Assembly (NCBI GenBank): GCA_002753395.1
Contig: PEAB01000010.1
Coordinates: forward strand, 1-64,000
DNA length: 64,000 nucleotides
From: Nitrospirae bacterium MYbinv3
GTDB lineage: Bacteria; Nitrospirota; Thermodesulfovibrionia; Thermodesulfovibrionales; Magnetobacteriaceae
Reading direction: 5' to 3'
A model generated the notes under the pieces. It was not told where the DNA came from, did not search any database, and saw nothing but the letters and a program-made list of their open reading frames with translations. Both the position numbers and the translations under genes were made by a program. Shown piece after piece: positions 26,006 to 35,960 of this stretch; positions within the stretch are counted from its first letter, which is position 1, and each line of letters opens with the position of its first letter.

Positions 26006-27760
26006 CTACCCGTACAAGGCGTCTAGCACATCCTTGAACCGCTCGTGTACCGCCTTTCGCTTTAGTTTAAGAGAGGGCGTCAAAAAACCCTCCTCAACGC
26101 TGAGTGACCTGTCGTGGATGTAAAACCGTTTTATCGTTTCAAAGGAGGACAGACTTGCATTGACTACATCTATGCTATTCTGGACAAGGGCGGCAATCTC
26201 AGGACGCCTAACCAATAGTGCATAGTCCTGCTCCCCAATCCCTGCTGCCTTAGCGTATGCAAAAACAGCCGCCGTCTTTAACGTAATCAACGCAGTCAGA
26301 TACTTGCGCTCATCGCCGTAGAGTACGACGTGCTCTATGTACGGGTCGTCCCGCAACAACAACTCTATTGCCTGAGGGGCAATATTCTTACCGCCTGAGG
26401 TAACGATTATATCCTTCTTACGGCCCAGTATCTTTAGGAAACCGTCTACGGTCAAAACCCCAAGGTCTCCGGTCTTAAACCAGCCTTCTGGGTCAAAGGT
26501 CTCCTCCGTTGCAGCCTCGTCCTTATAGTACTGTCTGAATATATTTGGTCCCTTTGCTAATATCTCTCCGTCGGAGGCCAGCCTAAGCTGCACGTTGGGA
26601 AAGGGTTTGCCGACGGTGTCAAAGTCAAAGTCGTCCTTACGGTTCATGGTAAGCGTTGGTGAACACTCGGTTAGCCCATAGCCTTCAATAATCAATAGAC
26701 CCGCCTCATAGAAAAACTCCTTGACCTCTCTTTTTAACCCAGCCCCACCAGATAGACAGAACCTTAAACGCCCCCCTGTTAAGACGTGCAGGCGTTGGAG
26801 CTGCTCAGATCGTCTGTCGGAGTGGCCCTTGGAATCTAAATACAGTCTTTCCCAGTAAGCGGGTACGCTCATAAAGATCGTTGGCTTAGCAAGCGGCATG
26901 TGCCTTAAGACCGCCTGCGGTGTGGTAAGGTATGTTGCAAAACCGAGTGTGTTACCCAGCCCCACCTCGCCTAGGCCAAATATGTGCGACATAGGCAGCC
27001 ACAAAAGGTCTACCTTGAGTTCAGGGATCAGACAACCCAACACATCGATCCAGTCGCCGGCGTTTGTGTAGATGTTCTCTATCGTAAGCACCACGCCCTT
27101 TGGCTGTCCCGTAGTGCCGGAGGTATAGAGGATTGAGGATACATCATCCTTTGTTATCAACCTGCTCAGGTGACCAAAGGCCTCCGTCTCCTGCCTGCTT
27201 ATATCCTCACCGATGTCATAGACGTCGTTGATTGAGATCAGTTTTTGCGACACTTCAGCCGCTTTAAGGGGCTGCTTGGCAGTTTTATTGAATGCCTCAA
27301 GTTGTCTCAGCAGTTGCTCTTCATCCTCAAGCCCAAGCGCTACGATCTTTCTGAGCTTAGGCAGCTCTGTCCATATATTAAACACAACAGGCAAGAGGTC
27401 TATCTCGGTTATGAGCACCTCCGAGTCTGAATGATTTAGTATGTAGCTGGTCTGATTGGCCGTGTTTGATTGATATACGGGGACAAATACCCCGCGGCAG
27501 GCGTGTATGGCCATCACACAGAAGGGCCACTCTATCCTGTTTTTTGCAAAAATAGAGACCTTTCTGTTAGGGCCGATGCCAATACTACGCAGATACAGGG
27601 CTATCTCGGTTGAGAGCTTGAGAAACTCTCCCCACGTTATCCCTTGCCAGAGCGTATCAGAGGCCTCATACATAAACCTAACCCTATGAGGATACGCTGA
27701 CCCAGTTTCAAAAAGTATCTGTGCCTCTGTAACAAAGTCTTTCTCTTTTAACATTAGCAT
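26006..27760 (-). CDS. Long-chain acyl-CoA synthetase (AMP-forming)
   Basis: 584-residue ANL-superfamily enzyme that activates a fatty acid with ATP and CoA. The P-loop is SSILYTSGTTGQPKGVVLT near residue 210. The signature EGYGLTECSPTLT lies near residue 358, and the hinge GWFKTGDLG...GFLKILGRKKDIIVTSGGKNIAP near 430-460. The start is MLM at 27760 or the second ATG at 27754 (MLKEKDF). A TATAAT lies only about 3-8 bp upstream of the start on the minus strand. Confidence 0.92.
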   Translation of the reverse strand: MLMLKEKDFVTEAQILFETGSAYPHRVRFMYEASDTLWQGITWGEFLKLSTEIALYLRSIGIGPNRKVSIFAKNRIEWPFCVMAIHACRGVFVPVYQSNTANQTSYILNHSDSEVLITEIDLLPVVFNIWTELPKLRKIVALGLEDEEQLLRQLEAFNKTAKQPLKAAEVSQKLISINDVYDIGEDISRQETEAFGHLSRLITKDDVSSILYTSGTTGQPKGVVLTIENIYTNAGDWIDVLGCLIPELKVDLLWLPMSHIFGLGEVGLGNTLGFATYLTTPQAVLRHMPLAKPTIFMSVPAYWERLYLDSKGHSDRRSEQLQRLHVLTGGRLRFCLSGGAGLKREVKEFFYEAGLLIIEGYGLTECSPTLTMNRKDDFDFDTVGKPFPNVQLRLASDGEILAKGPNIFRQYYKDEAATEETFDPEGWFKTGDLGVLTVDGFLKILGRKKDIIVTSGGKNIAPQAIELLLRDDPYIEHVVLYGDERKYLTALITLKTAAVFAYAKAAGIGEQDYALLVRRPEIAALVQNSIDVVNASLSSFETIKRFYIHDRSLSVEEGFLTPSLKLKRKAVHERFKDVLDALYG

Positions 27761-28209
27761 CTATTATAATACAAAGACATAATAATAATAAATGTGAAGA
27801 AAAGGGGACAGGTCACAACTATCTCCTGCTGAACTACCAAAGTATCTTAGGAATATGGTAAGTATCTTTTTTATATTTCATGATAACTATGCTTTTACGC
27901 TTTCTGGATTCCTGTTTACACAGGAATGACATATTTGGAAAACGCTCGTTAAGTACCTGACCATAATTAATTATATACATGAAAGGGGGAAAGAAGGTAG
28001 GGCTTTGCCTACTGACGCAGGGGTTCGCAACCCCCTCCCTCAGACCCCACCCACAAGGGGACCAGTCCCCTTGACCCCATAATGATCAATCCTAATATAT
28101 TTATGTCCATGTACTTACTGTCATTCCCACGAAAGTGGGAGTCCATAGTCTTGAAACCATGAACATTTTTACCCTGCTTTTTAAAGAGGATAATATGGTA
28201 AAATAATGG
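27761..28209. other. 449-bp intergenic region made largely of dispersed repeats
   Basis: Contains TTTCTGGATTCCTG...CAGGAATGAC (about 27900-27930), family 1 copy 5 (27950-28118), and GTCATTCCCACGAAAGTGGGA (about 28120-28140), a short inverted repeat. No gene or RNA was recognised. Confidence 0.6.
27950..28118 (-). repeat. Dispersed palindromic repeat family 1, copy 5 (longest form)
   Basis: One flank, AAGTACCTGACCATAATTAA, is shared with copy 6. The core carries both the CGCAGGGGTTCGCAACCCC hairpin and CCAGTCCCCTTGACCCC. The other flank, CAATCCTAATATATTTATGT...GTACTTAC, is shared with copy 12 in reverse. Confidence 0.85.
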
Positions 28210-29277
28210 ATGAGATTTGTTGATGTAAAAAGTGACATAGCCTTTAAGAAGATATTTGGCAACGAAGGCAAGAAGGAGATACTTATATCTTTTTTAAATG
28301 CTGTGTTAGACCTCAATGGGGATAGAGAAATTGGGGACATATCGATACTTAATCCCTATCAGGCACCAAAAATAGAGGGGTTGAAGGAAACTGTATTAGA
28401 TATCAGGGCAATAGACAAGAGAGGTGTGACGTTTATAATAGAGATACAGGTTCAAAGGAAAAAGGGCTTTGAAAAGCGGGTGCTTTATTATACAAGCAAA
28501 GCATATGTTAATCAGTTGAGAATTGGGGATGACTATCCTAAACTAAATCAGGTGATCTATATAGGTATAGTAGATTTTGAGATATTTGAAGGCGATAATT
28601 ATTTAACAAGGCATTTAATATTGAATACTGCTACATTTAAGCAGGAGTTACCTGACTTTGAGTTTAATTTTATTGAGCTGTCCAAGTTTAAAAAGGGAGA
28701 GGATGAGGTAGAAAGCATAATAGAGAAGTGGGTACATTTCATAAAAAATGCATACTCGCTGGATATGGTACCTAAGTGTGCTGACTTCCTTGAGATAAAG
28801 GAGGCCTATGAGATAGCAAACGAAATTACCTGGACTGAGAAAGAATTTGAGGTCTATGAATATTGGCAAATAAGATTACAGGATGAGAGGGGTGCCGTAG
28901 AGTATGCGGTTGAAAAGGCGGTTGAAAAGGCGGTTGAAAAGGCGGTTCAAAAAACAGTTGAAAAAGAGGTTGCAAAGACGGAAAAGCTGATTGCAAAAGA
29001 GATTGAAAAAGCAGAAAAGCTGATTGAACATACGAGGATACAGTCATTAATCGAGGGAAAGAGCGAGGGGCTTATAGAGGGCGAACGTAAGGGGTTGATA
29101 AGAGGCAAAATCGAAGCGATAGAAGGTATCCTTGAGATCAAGTACGGTGATAAAGGGATTGAGCTTATGGATAGCGTTAGAAGTCTTGAAAGCGTAGAAA
29201 AATTAGATGAATTTAAAGAATTGTTAAAGAAGTCTGCTTCTGTAGATGATCTGTTGGTATACTTTAAGAGGACATAA
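28210..29277 (+). CDS. Rpn-family / PD-(D/E)xK nuclease-family transposase-like protein
   Basis: 355 residues. The N-terminus MRFVDVKSDIAFKKIFGNE and the catalytic pair Asp...IEIQVQ (LDIRAIDKRGVTFIIEIQVQ) match the PD-(D/E)xK nuclease family transposases. Characterised Rpn members promote DNA breakage and RecA-independent recombination. The middle has short tandem repeats AVEKAVEKAVEK, encoded by 12-bp direct repeats (GCGGTTGAAAAG) at 28908-28943, which form a charged helix. The C-terminal GKSEGLIEGERKGLIRGKIEAIEG is also typical of the family. It lies among dispersed repeats, consistent with a mobile or recombination role. Confidence 0.85.
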   Translation: MRFVDVKSDIAFKKIFGNEGKKEILISFLNAVLDLNGDREIGDISILNPYQAPKIEGLKETVLDIRAIDKRGVTFIIEIQVQRKKGFEKRVLYYTSKAYVNQLRIGDDYPKLNQVIYIGIVDFEIFEGDNYLTRHLILNTATFKQELPDFEFNFIELSKFKKGEDEVESIIEKWVHFIKNAYSLDMVPKCADFLEIKEAYEIANEITWTEKEFEVYEYWQIRLQDERGAVEYAVEKAVEKAVEKAVQKTVEKEVAKTEKLIAKEIEKAEKLIEHTRIQSLIEGKSEGLIEGERKGLIRGKIEAIEGILEIKYGDKGIELMDSVRSLESVEKLDEFKELLKKSASVDDLLVYFKRT

Positions 29278-29398
29278 ATTAAGCTGTTATGAGGTTTTTA
29301 GCTCCTGACGATATCTTTGTTGAAAATGAAGATATCTGATTTTATGAACTAATATGCGGCAATGATTAGTTAGTACATTTGAGGTACAGCGGAGAGCT

Positions 29399-32300
29399 AT
29401 GAATAAAAACCCACTTGTTTCACTTATAGTACGCACGAAGGACAGGCCGAAGATGCTTGTAAAGGCCTTAAAGAGTATTGTCGCTCAAACGTACAGACCT
29501 ATCGAGGTGGTGTTAGTCAATGACGGCGGTTGTGCGCTAAATACCAAGGATATTGAAAGTAACCTAGGCAACTGCCAGTGCCGTTACATCCCGTTAGAGG
29601 AAAATCACGGGCGTGCCCACGCCGGAAACGTAGGACTATCAAACGCTACTGGCAGCTATATCGGCTTCTTAGACGACGATGACGACCTTCTGCCTCAACA
29701 CCTGGACACCCTGGTTACTTTCTTGGAAATTAGCGATTTCAACATCGCCTACTCAGACTGCGAAATCGTAAACAAACAGTACGACATTGATAAGCAGGAC
29801 TTCATAGACGCCTACTCTTACGTGTTTTACTCTGAGGACTTCAACTATAAAACCCTGCTTTTAGAGAATTATATTCCGATACACTGCCTTCTCTTTAAAA
29901 AAAGTGCAATCATCGGCAACTCCTTTGACGAGGGTTTCGATCTGTTTGAGGACTGGGACCTGCTCATCAGGATTGCCACAACATACCCTTTCCACCACAT
30001 AAAAAAGACCACCGCACACTATAACAACTGGGACAGGTTCTCTCAGATAACCCACGCCAGCGAAAACGTTAAAAGCGACGCCTACTTTAAGGTGCTTAAA
30101 AAACACAGAGACAAGATAACCGAAGAGATTATCCATAATTATAGCCTCGTTGGCAACAAACGTAAGTGCAGCGCCGTTGAAGCTACTAAAATATCTGCTG
30201 AGAGATACGATCTTATGAGAAAGCTCTCAGATGAGATTTTAAAAAGCAGCGAACAGCAAAATAAAATTGTCGTACTTGAAGATATAAACCGGCAGTTAAA
30301 TGATAAAATCCATCAACTCGCAGTCCTGGATGCAAACAAGGAGGTCATAAGAACCTTAAGGTTTTTTCTGCAAACGCAAAAAGAACAAATTGAAAATGAA
30401 CTGCCCTTCTCCAAGATCATAATGGCGTACCTTGAGGCTATATTTGCATTTATAGAGAACATGGAGCATTTATCAGGCAAAGACTATCAACCAATAATCA
30501 ACGACTTTATAACTTTGATACATAGGATGTGCGAAATCGAGCGTTTTAATTTAAACGCCTCTGCAAGCGTCTTCTGGAAACTGGCTCAACGTTATTATGG
30601 GCTTAGAGACAGGTTTTTTCCAGAAGGTTCTAGACAAAAGGAGATCTACAATCTGCTTAAAAGGACAATCTCTCTGCTGAACACCTGGCAGTCCCTTAGC
30701 ACAATCACAAAGCCAATACCCCACAGTAAGACTCCTCAAACAGAGATACTACCACCTGAGCTAACCAAGGCTACTATAGACAACACGCCCACAGCTACAC
30801 CTGTTGATGTCCCCCCTAAGTGGCCTGCTAAATGGATAAACACCTCTGCGCTAGCCGAACTTCCGCCACTTGAGTTCTATGATACAGATGCCCCCATCAC
30901 CTCAATAATAATCCCCGTACATAATAACCTTCTTTTTACATTTAACTGCCTCAAATCCATATTAGAAAACACAACCCCTCACACATATGAAGTGATTGTG
31001 GTCAACAACGCCTCAACAGATCACACATCATCGCTATTAGAGGGTATTCTTAATATAAGGACTATCAGCAACGATTTCAACGCCGGATATGGGGCGGCAT
31101 GTAACCAGGGTGCAAAAGAGGCAAGAGGGAAATACCTGTTGTTTCTCAACAACGACACGATGGTCGCAGAAGGCTGGCTTGATGCGCTCTTAGAGGTGAT
31201 GAGCACCAACGGTAAGGCCGGAGCCGTTGGTTCAAGGCTGATCTATCCCGATGGCCGCCTTCAGGAGGCTGGCGGCATCATCTTTAGCGATGGCAGCGGT
31301 TGTAACTACGGCCGGGGTGAAAATGCAGACGAACCAGCATACAACTACCTCAAAGAGGTCGACTACTGCAGCGGTGCGTCCCTGTTGATCACCAGAGAGC
31401 TGTTTGAGACATTAAACGGGTTTGACCCGCAATATGATCCCGCTTACTACGAGGATGCAGACCTCTGCTTTTCTGTAAGAAAGGCCGGTTATAAGGTTAT
31501 CTATCAACCCAAATCGGTTGTCGTACATTTTGAGGGCACCACTGCCGGCACTGATACCTCTGAGGGGTTTAAGACCTTTCAGGAGGTAAACAGATCAAAG
31601 TTTGTCCATAAGTGGAAGCATGTCTTAGCCTCTCAACAGAGGGGCATAGATGAACTGTTTGTCGCAAGAGAGCGAATAACAGGTAAGATTATACTAATAG
31701 TCGATCTGAAAGTCCCCGCCTTTGATAAGGATGCCAGTTCGGTACGCATGTATCAGATCATAAAGATATTCCTGCGGTACGGCCACAAGGTTATATACCT
31801 GCCATTTGACGGCCAGGCCAGCCAGCCTTACACAGATGATTTGCAGCAAATGGGAGTCGAAATACTTCACGGTAAGATAAATGCCCACGATTTTCTCAAT
31901 AGATACGGCAGCTTCTTGGACGTCGTGATGCTATGCAGACCCATGTCAATACACTACATAGACCTGGTTAAGACCTACGCTATAAATGCCAGAGTCTTGT
32001 TTGATACCGTAGACCTTCACTTCGTCCGTGAACAGAGAAGGGCGGTATTGCAAAACAACACTGAAATGCTTCAAGATGCTGAACAGACTAAGACCATAGA
32101 GCTATCACTTTGTGAAAAGTCAGATGTCACCATCGTCGTAAGCGACGTTGAAAAGGCAATCCTCGCTAAAGAGCGCCCTCTATGCAACATAAAGGTGCTG
32201 CCGCTGATCTTTGAGCCTGTAAAGGTCACAAATCCATTTGGTAGAAGGAACTGCTTGATGTTTATAGGGGGATTCGATCATCACCCAAACGAGGATGGTA

Positions 32301-32761
32301 TTGTGTATTTCGTCAACGATGTAATGCCCCTGATACAACAGCGCATCCCCAATATCAAGCTCTACATAGTTGGCAACATGCCTCCTAAGAGCGTAACAGA
32401 CCTTAACAGTTATAACGTGATTGTAACCGGACACGTGGTGGACGTAACATCGTATTTTGTCAACTGCCGTGTATTTGTCTCCCCCCTGAGGTATGGAGCA
32501 GGCGTCAAGGGCAAGATAGCCCAGAGCATGAGCTACGGGCTTCCCGTTGTAACAACCTCCATAGGTGCAGAAGGGTTCGTCCTAGAAGATAGAAAAACTG
32601 CCCTAATCGCAGACAACCCTCAGCTTTTTGCAGACTGTACAGTAGAACTTTATTCAGATAAACGACTATGGAACAGACTATCAAGCAACAGCGTCAAATT
32701 CGTTGAAAATAACTTCTCCATAGACAAATCCACTGAAAGGATTTTGGACATCCTGGCTTAA
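29399..32761 (+). CDS. Three-module glycosyltransferase (GT2-GT2-GT4)
   Basis: 1120-residue cytoplasmic protein. Module 1 (about 5-230) is GT2: SLIVRTKDRPKMLVKAL and GFLDDDDDLLP. A helical, partly coiled linker follows (about 250-480). Module 2 (about 498-745) is GT2 of the rhamnosyltransferase-like kind: TSIIIPVHNN, FLNNDTMVAEGW, YYEDADLCFSVRKAGYK. Module 3 (about 764-1120) is GT4/GT1-like: VSPLRYGAGVKGKIAQSMSYGLPVVTT. Such fusions build surface polysaccharide or glycosylate flagellin or other proteins by adding several sugars. It stands alone, with repeats on both sides and CGGAG before the ATG. Confidence 0.88.
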   Translation: MNKNPLVSLIVRTKDRPKMLVKALKSIVAQTYRPIEVVLVNDGGCALNTKDIESNLGNCQCRYIPLEENHGRAHAGNVGLSNATGSYIGFLDDDDDLLPQHLDTLVTFLEISDFNIAYSDCEIVNKQYDIDKQDFIDAYSYVFYSEDFNYKTLLLENYIPIHCLLFKKSAIIGNSFDEGFDLFEDWDLLIRIATTYPFHHIKKTTAHYNNWDRFSQITHASENVKSDAYFKVLKKHRDKITEEIIHNYSLVGNKRKCSAVEATKISAERYDLMRKLSDEILKSSEQQNKIVVLEDINRQLNDKIHQLAVLDANKEVIRTLRFFLQTQKEQIENELPFSKIIMAYLEAIFAFIENMEHLSGKDYQPIINDFITLIHRMCEIERFNLNASASVFWKLAQRYYGLRDRFFPEGSRQKEIYNLLKRTISLLNTWQSLSTITKPIPHSKTPQTEILPPELTKATIDNTPTATPVDVPPKWPAKWINTSALAELPPLEFYDTDAPITSIIIPVHNNLLFTFNCLKSILENTTPHTYEVIVVNNASTDHTSSLLEGILNIRTISNDFNAGYGAACNQGAKEARGKYLLFLNNDTMVAEGWLDALLEVMSTNGKAGAVGSRLIYPDGRLQEAGGIIFSDGSGCNYGRGENADEPAYNYLKEVDYCSGASLLITRELFETLNGFDPQYDPAYYEDADLCFSVRKAGYKVIYQPKSVVVHFEGTTAGTDTSEGFKTFQEVNRSKFVHKWKHVLASQQRGIDELFVARERITGKIILIVDLKVPAFDKDASSVRMYQIIKIFLRYGHKVIYLPFDGQASQPYTDDLQQMGVEILHGKINAHDFLNRYGSFLDVVMLCRPMSIHYIDLVKTYAINARVLFDTVDLHFVREQRRAVLQNNTEMLQDAEQTKTIELSLCEKSDVTIVVSDVEKAILAKERPLCNIKVLPLIFEPVKVTNPFGRRNCLMFIGGFDHHPNEDGIVYFVNDVMPLIQQRIPNIKLYIVGNMPPKSVTDLNSYNVIVTGHVVDVTSYFVNCRVFVSPLRYGAGVKGKIAQSMSYGLPVVTTSIGAEGFVLEDRKTALIADNPQLFADCTVELYSDKRLWNRLSSNSVKFVENNFSIDKSTERILDILA

Positions 32762-32763
32762 TA

Positions 32764-32877
32764 AAGTACCTGTCCTTAATTAATTATATAAAAGAAAAGA
32801 GAAAGAAGTGAGGGCTTTGCCTCTGCCGCAGGGGTTCGCAACCCCCTCCCTATTTATCTTCACAGCCTTAAGTCAAC
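32764..32877. repeat. Dispersed palindromic repeat family 1, copy 6
   Basis: Has the flank AAGTACCTGTCCTTAATTAA (as copy 5), the hairpin CAGGGGTTCGCAACCCC, and the flank TTCACAGCCTTAAGTCAAC (related to copies 10 and 11). The GGGGTCAAGG core half is missing, so it is a partial or mosaic copy between the glycosyltransferase and copA. Confidence 0.75.
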
Positions 32878-32888
32878 AGCTTTACGTT

Positions 32889-35117
32889 TTACCGCAGCCT
32901 CATCGTTTTTAGCCGTAGGGAGTTGCTGACAACAGAGACGGAGCTAAAGGCCATCGCCAGGGACGCCAGCATGGGGTTGAGCAGCGGGCCGCCAAAGATA
33001 TAGAGCACACCCGCCGCAACGGGGATACCGATTACGTTGTAAAAGAAGGCCCAAAACAGATTCTGCTTGATAACCCTCATCGTAAGACGAGAGAGCTTTA
33101 TGGCGTCAACAACGCTTAAGAGGTTGCCCTTGATCAGCGTGATATCCGAGGACTCAATCGCCACATCAGTGCCCGTCCCAATAGCAATGCCTATATCGGC
33201 CTGTGCAAGGGCTGGCGCATCGTTAATCCCATCTCCCACCATAGCGACCAAGTTGTCATTGGACTTAAGCTGCCTTATGATATCGAGCTTTTGATGCGGC
33301 AACACCTCCGCAAAGAAGCGGGTGATTGAGACCTGCCTGGCTATGGCCTCAGCCGTCTTTTGATTGTCACCGGTGAGCATCACCACCTCTATACCTATCT
33401 CCTTAAGCCTCTCAACCGCAGCCGCCGACGTATCCTTTATCGTATCGGCGATGGCAAAGACAGCCGCCGCACAGCCGTCTACCGCCATGACCACAACGGT
33501 TTTGGCCTCCTGCGCAAGCCGCTCTATATCTGTCATCACGGTTGAACAATCAATGCCCTCTCTTACGAGAAGCTGCGTGTTTCCTATGACTATCAACTGA
33601 CCGGAGTCCTTCAAGCGCCCCTTCACACCACCTCCGGGAAGGGACAGGATGCCCTCCGTCTCAAGAAGATCAATGTTGTTGTCCTTTGCCATGTTGACAA
33701 TGGCAGCGCCAAGAGGGTGTTCTGAGTTCTTTTCAATAGAGGCTGCAAACCTAAGCGCCTGCTGTTGCTGTATATTACAACGGGGGGTTGTGACGATATC
33801 GGTAACCTTAGGCCTGCCTATCGTTATTGTGCCCGTCTTGTCCATGACGACCGTACGCAACTTATACGTCTTTTCGAGCGCCTCGGCATTTCTTATTAAT
33901 ATCCCGTGCTGTGCCCCCTTGCCGCTGCCAACCATAATAGCAGTGGGTGTTGCAAGCCCCAACGCACACGGACAGGCAATGATCAACACGGCTATGAAGT
34001 TCATCATCGCCATAGTAAATGACGGTCTTGGTCCAAGAAGGTACCACAAGAAAAAGGTCAGCACTGCTATAGATATAACAACGGGGACAAACACGGAGGC
34101 CACCTTGTCGGCAAACCTCTGTATGGGGGCCTTGGAGCCTTGCGCCTCCTCAATCAGCCTTATGATCCGCTCGATAGCGGAGTCGCTGCCTACCTTCAAT
34201 GCCCTCATCTTTAACACACTCAGACCGTTGACCGTACCCCCCATGAGCATGTCGCCTACGTTCTTATCAACCGGCAGGCTCTCCCCGGTCAACATGGATT
34301 CATCCACCGAGGACGCCCCCTCAACTACACAGCCATCAACCGCAATCCGCTCACCTGGGCGGATGACTACGATGTCCCCAACCTCGACATCTTCAACGGG
34401 GATATCTGTCTGTATGTCGCTGCGAATAACGCTGGCCGTCTTTGGCTGCATCCCTATAAGCCTCTTTATGGCCTCTGATGTGCGCCCCTTTGCCCTCAGC
34501 TCAAGCATCCTGCCAAGCAGGATCAGGGTGATAATCACTGCCGAGGTGTCAAAATACACGTGGGGGACGATCCCGCTTCCCTCAAGAATAGACGGGATAA
34601 ACGTTGCAACACAGCTATACGCGTAGGCCGAGGTGGTGCCAACCGCTATCAGCGTGTTCATGTTGGCAGAGAGGTGTCCCAGAGCAGAAAATGCCGCTCT
34701 GTAAAAACGCATCCCCAGCCACAACTGCACCGCAGTGGACAGGGAAAAAAGCACGTACCGGTCGGAGATAAACGCAAGCTCTGTCATAGACCCTGCCGCA
34801 ATGGGGACTGTCAATAGGGCGCTTATGATTAGATGAGTCTTGAGTTTGTTAAACTCTCTCTCTCTTTCGATCTTCTCTCTGTCGGTGCGGGATTGTGTGA
34901 TAAGCTCTACCTCGTAGCCGCTGTCAACGATAGCCTTCTTGATGCCCTCAAAATCCAGAAGCGCCGGCACATAGTCAATGGAGGCCCTCTCAGTGGCAAG
35001 GTTCACCGACACAGAGGTGACCCCATTGAGGGATTTCAGCGCCCTCTCTGCGGCTCCGACACAGGCAGCACAACTCATACCCTTTATGCGTACCTTAATA
35101 GAGGCTGTTTCGTTCAT
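32889..35117 (-). CDS. copA: Copper-exporting P1B-type ATPase
   Basis: 742 residues. One N-terminal HMA domain carries the metal site [10 protein letters not shown] (about 14-23). The membrane motif [13 protein letters not shown] and the phosphorylation site DKTGTIT identify a Cu+ exporter of the CopA type. The hinge [20 protein letters not shown] and the C-terminal membrane segment with NxxR-type residues are also present. The start [13 protein letters not shown] is at 35117. Family 1 repeat copy 7 abuts the start codon, so the Shine-Dalgarno region of copA lies inside the repeat palindrome. No CopZ or CueR gene is adjacent. Confidence 0.95.
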   Translation of the reverse strand: MNETASIKVRIKGMSCAACVGAAERALKSLNGVTSVSVNLATERASIDYVPALLDFEGIKKAIVDSGYEVELITQSRTDREKIEREREFNKLKTHLIISALLTVPIAAGSMTELAFISDRYVLFSLSTAVQLWLGMRFYRAAFSALGHLSANMNTLIAVGTTSAYAYSCVATFIPSILEGSGIVPHVYFDTSAVIITLILLGRMLELRAKGRTSEAIKRLIGMQPKTASVIRSDIQTDIPVEDVEVGDIVVIRPGERIAVDGCVVEGASSVDESMLTGESLPVDKNVGDMLMGGTVNGLSVLKMRALKVGSDSAIERIIRLIEEAQGSKAPIQRFADKVASVFVPVVISIAVLTFFLWYLLGPRPSFTMAMMNFIAVLIIACPCALGLATPTAIMVGSGKGAQHGILIRNAEALEKTYKLRTVVMDKTGTITIGRPKVTDIVTTPRCNIQQQQALRFAASIEKNSEHPLGAAIVNMAKDNNIDLLETEGILSLPGGGVKGRLKDSGQLIVIGNTQLLVREGIDCSTVMTDIERLAQEAKTVVVMAVDGCAAAVFAIADTIKDTSAAAVERLKEIGIEVVMLTGDNQKTAEAIARQVSITRFFAEVLPHQKLDIIRQLKSNDNLVAMVGDGINDAPALAQADIGIAIGTGTDVAIESSDITLIKGNLLSVVDAIKLSRLTMRVIKQNLFWAFFYNVIGIPVAAGVLYIFGGPLLNPMLASLAMAFSSVSVVSNSLRLKTMRLR

Positions 35118-35150
35118 AGGGAACCAGTCCCCTTGACCCCATTATATATA
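35118..35150. repeat. Dispersed palindromic repeat family 1, copy 7, touching the copA start
   Basis: Reads AGGGAACCAGTCCCCTTGAC and on to ATTATATATAG. On the copA strand this is GGGGTCAAGGGGACTGG immediately before TTCCCT-ATG. It is the only plausible ribosome-binding region for copA. Confidence 0.8.
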
Positions 35151-35307
35151 GTTGTGCCCATAAATGCCTTAGGTCCCAGGCATAATATTTTTGCTTGCAT
35201 ATTTACCATTCGTTCGTATAACATTATCATTAGTGTAACACAGATGAGTATACAATACCATAAACGAAAGGGTTTTGGGTGCAGAGAGCATCTAATAAAT
35301 GATGTAT

Positions 35308-35316
35308 AAAAGGAGG
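35308..35316 (+). promoter_or_regulatory. Strong ribosome binding site for ferredoxin
   Basis: AAAAGGAGG lies about 12 bases upstream of the ferredoxin ATG at 35329, near-full complementarity to the 16S 3' end. Confidence 0.6.
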
Positions 35317-35328
35317 AATTAATTTTCT

Positions 35329-35517
35329 ATGAGTATGCCAGAAGTTGATCAAGACCTATGTACCGGCTGTGAGACCTGTGTCTCGCTGAGTCCTGATGTT
35401 TTTGAGATGCAGGGAGATAAGGCGTTTGCCTATGGTGCAGACAAAGCCGATTCCCTAAAGGATCAGATACAGGAAGCCATCGACACCTGCCCTGTTGAAG
35501 CTATTGCCTGGAAGTAG
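35329..35517 (+). CDS. Single-cluster [4Fe-4S] ferredoxin
   Basis: 62-residue acidic ferredoxin. The ligands are visible as LCTGCETC (Cys12, Cys15, Cys18) and a distal Cys54 in DTCPVEAI. The second CxxCxxC set of bacterial 2[4Fe-4S] ferredoxins is absent, so it is the monocluster type (Desulfovibrio/Thermotoga-like). It is a low-potential electron carrier with no obvious redox partner next to it. A GGGCTGC/GCAGCCC hairpin at 35531-35551 follows the stop without a T-run. Confidence 0.92.
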   Translation: MSMPEVDQDLCTGCETCVSLSPDVFEMQGDKAFAYGADKADSLKDQIQEAIDTCPVEAIAWK

Positions 35518-35530
35518 GTAATCCGGTTGG

Positions 35531-35551
35531 GGGCTGCATCTGAGGCAGCCC
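35531..35551 (+). terminator. Hairpin after the ferredoxin gene, possible terminator
   Basis: GGGCTGC-ATCTGAG-GCAGCCC forms a 7-bp perfect stem 14 bp after the ferredoxin stop. No T-tract follows, so intrinsic termination would be weak. Confidence 0.4.
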
Positions 35552-35675
35552 TCTCAACTACCGTATATAGTTCGGTAGAGTTTCAGGTGTGAGATCGAAT
35601 AGGTTTTATGGCGCCAAAGTAAACCAATATGGCGTGTTATCTATAAGTTAGGCTGCATTACTTGACGTAACATTT

Positions 35676-35960
35676 ATGAAAGAGCAAGAACTTGAAGAGA
35701 AGATAATATCCATACTTAAGCAGAATGATGCTACTATGATTGGTATCTTTGGTTCTTATGCCAGAGGTCAGGATACACCCAATAGTGATATTGATATACT
35801 TGTTAGTTTCAGCGGCATTAAAAGTCTCCTTGAACTTGTAAGAATAGAGAGGGAGTTATCTGAGGGCATTAATAAAAAGGTTGACCTGCTTACTGAGCAT
35901 TCCATCAGCCCATACCTTATAGGCAAAATAAAAAAGGAGCTTAAAGTAATATACCAGTGA
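35676..35960 (+). CDS. mntA: MntA-type nucleotidyltransferase antitoxin
   Basis: 94-residue minimal nucleotidyltransferase (MNT). The active-site motif GSYARG at residues 26-31 and the metal pair SDIDI (Asp38, Asp40) are intact. In characterised HepT/MntA pairs MntA adds AMP to a tyrosine of the HEPN toxin and so silences it. The stop overlaps the GTG start of the downstream HEPN gene (GTGA), the usual order and coupling for this module. Confidence 0.92.
   Translation: MKEQELEEKIISILKQNDATMIGIFGSYARGQDTPNSDIDILVSFSGIKSLLELVRIERELSEGINKKVDLLTEHSISPYLIGKIKKELKVIYQ

Noticed and set aside
33649-34626. 325-residue plus-strand ORF
   Set aside because: It is a shadow of copA in another frame. copA has every P-type ATPase motif, and the ORF has none of its own.
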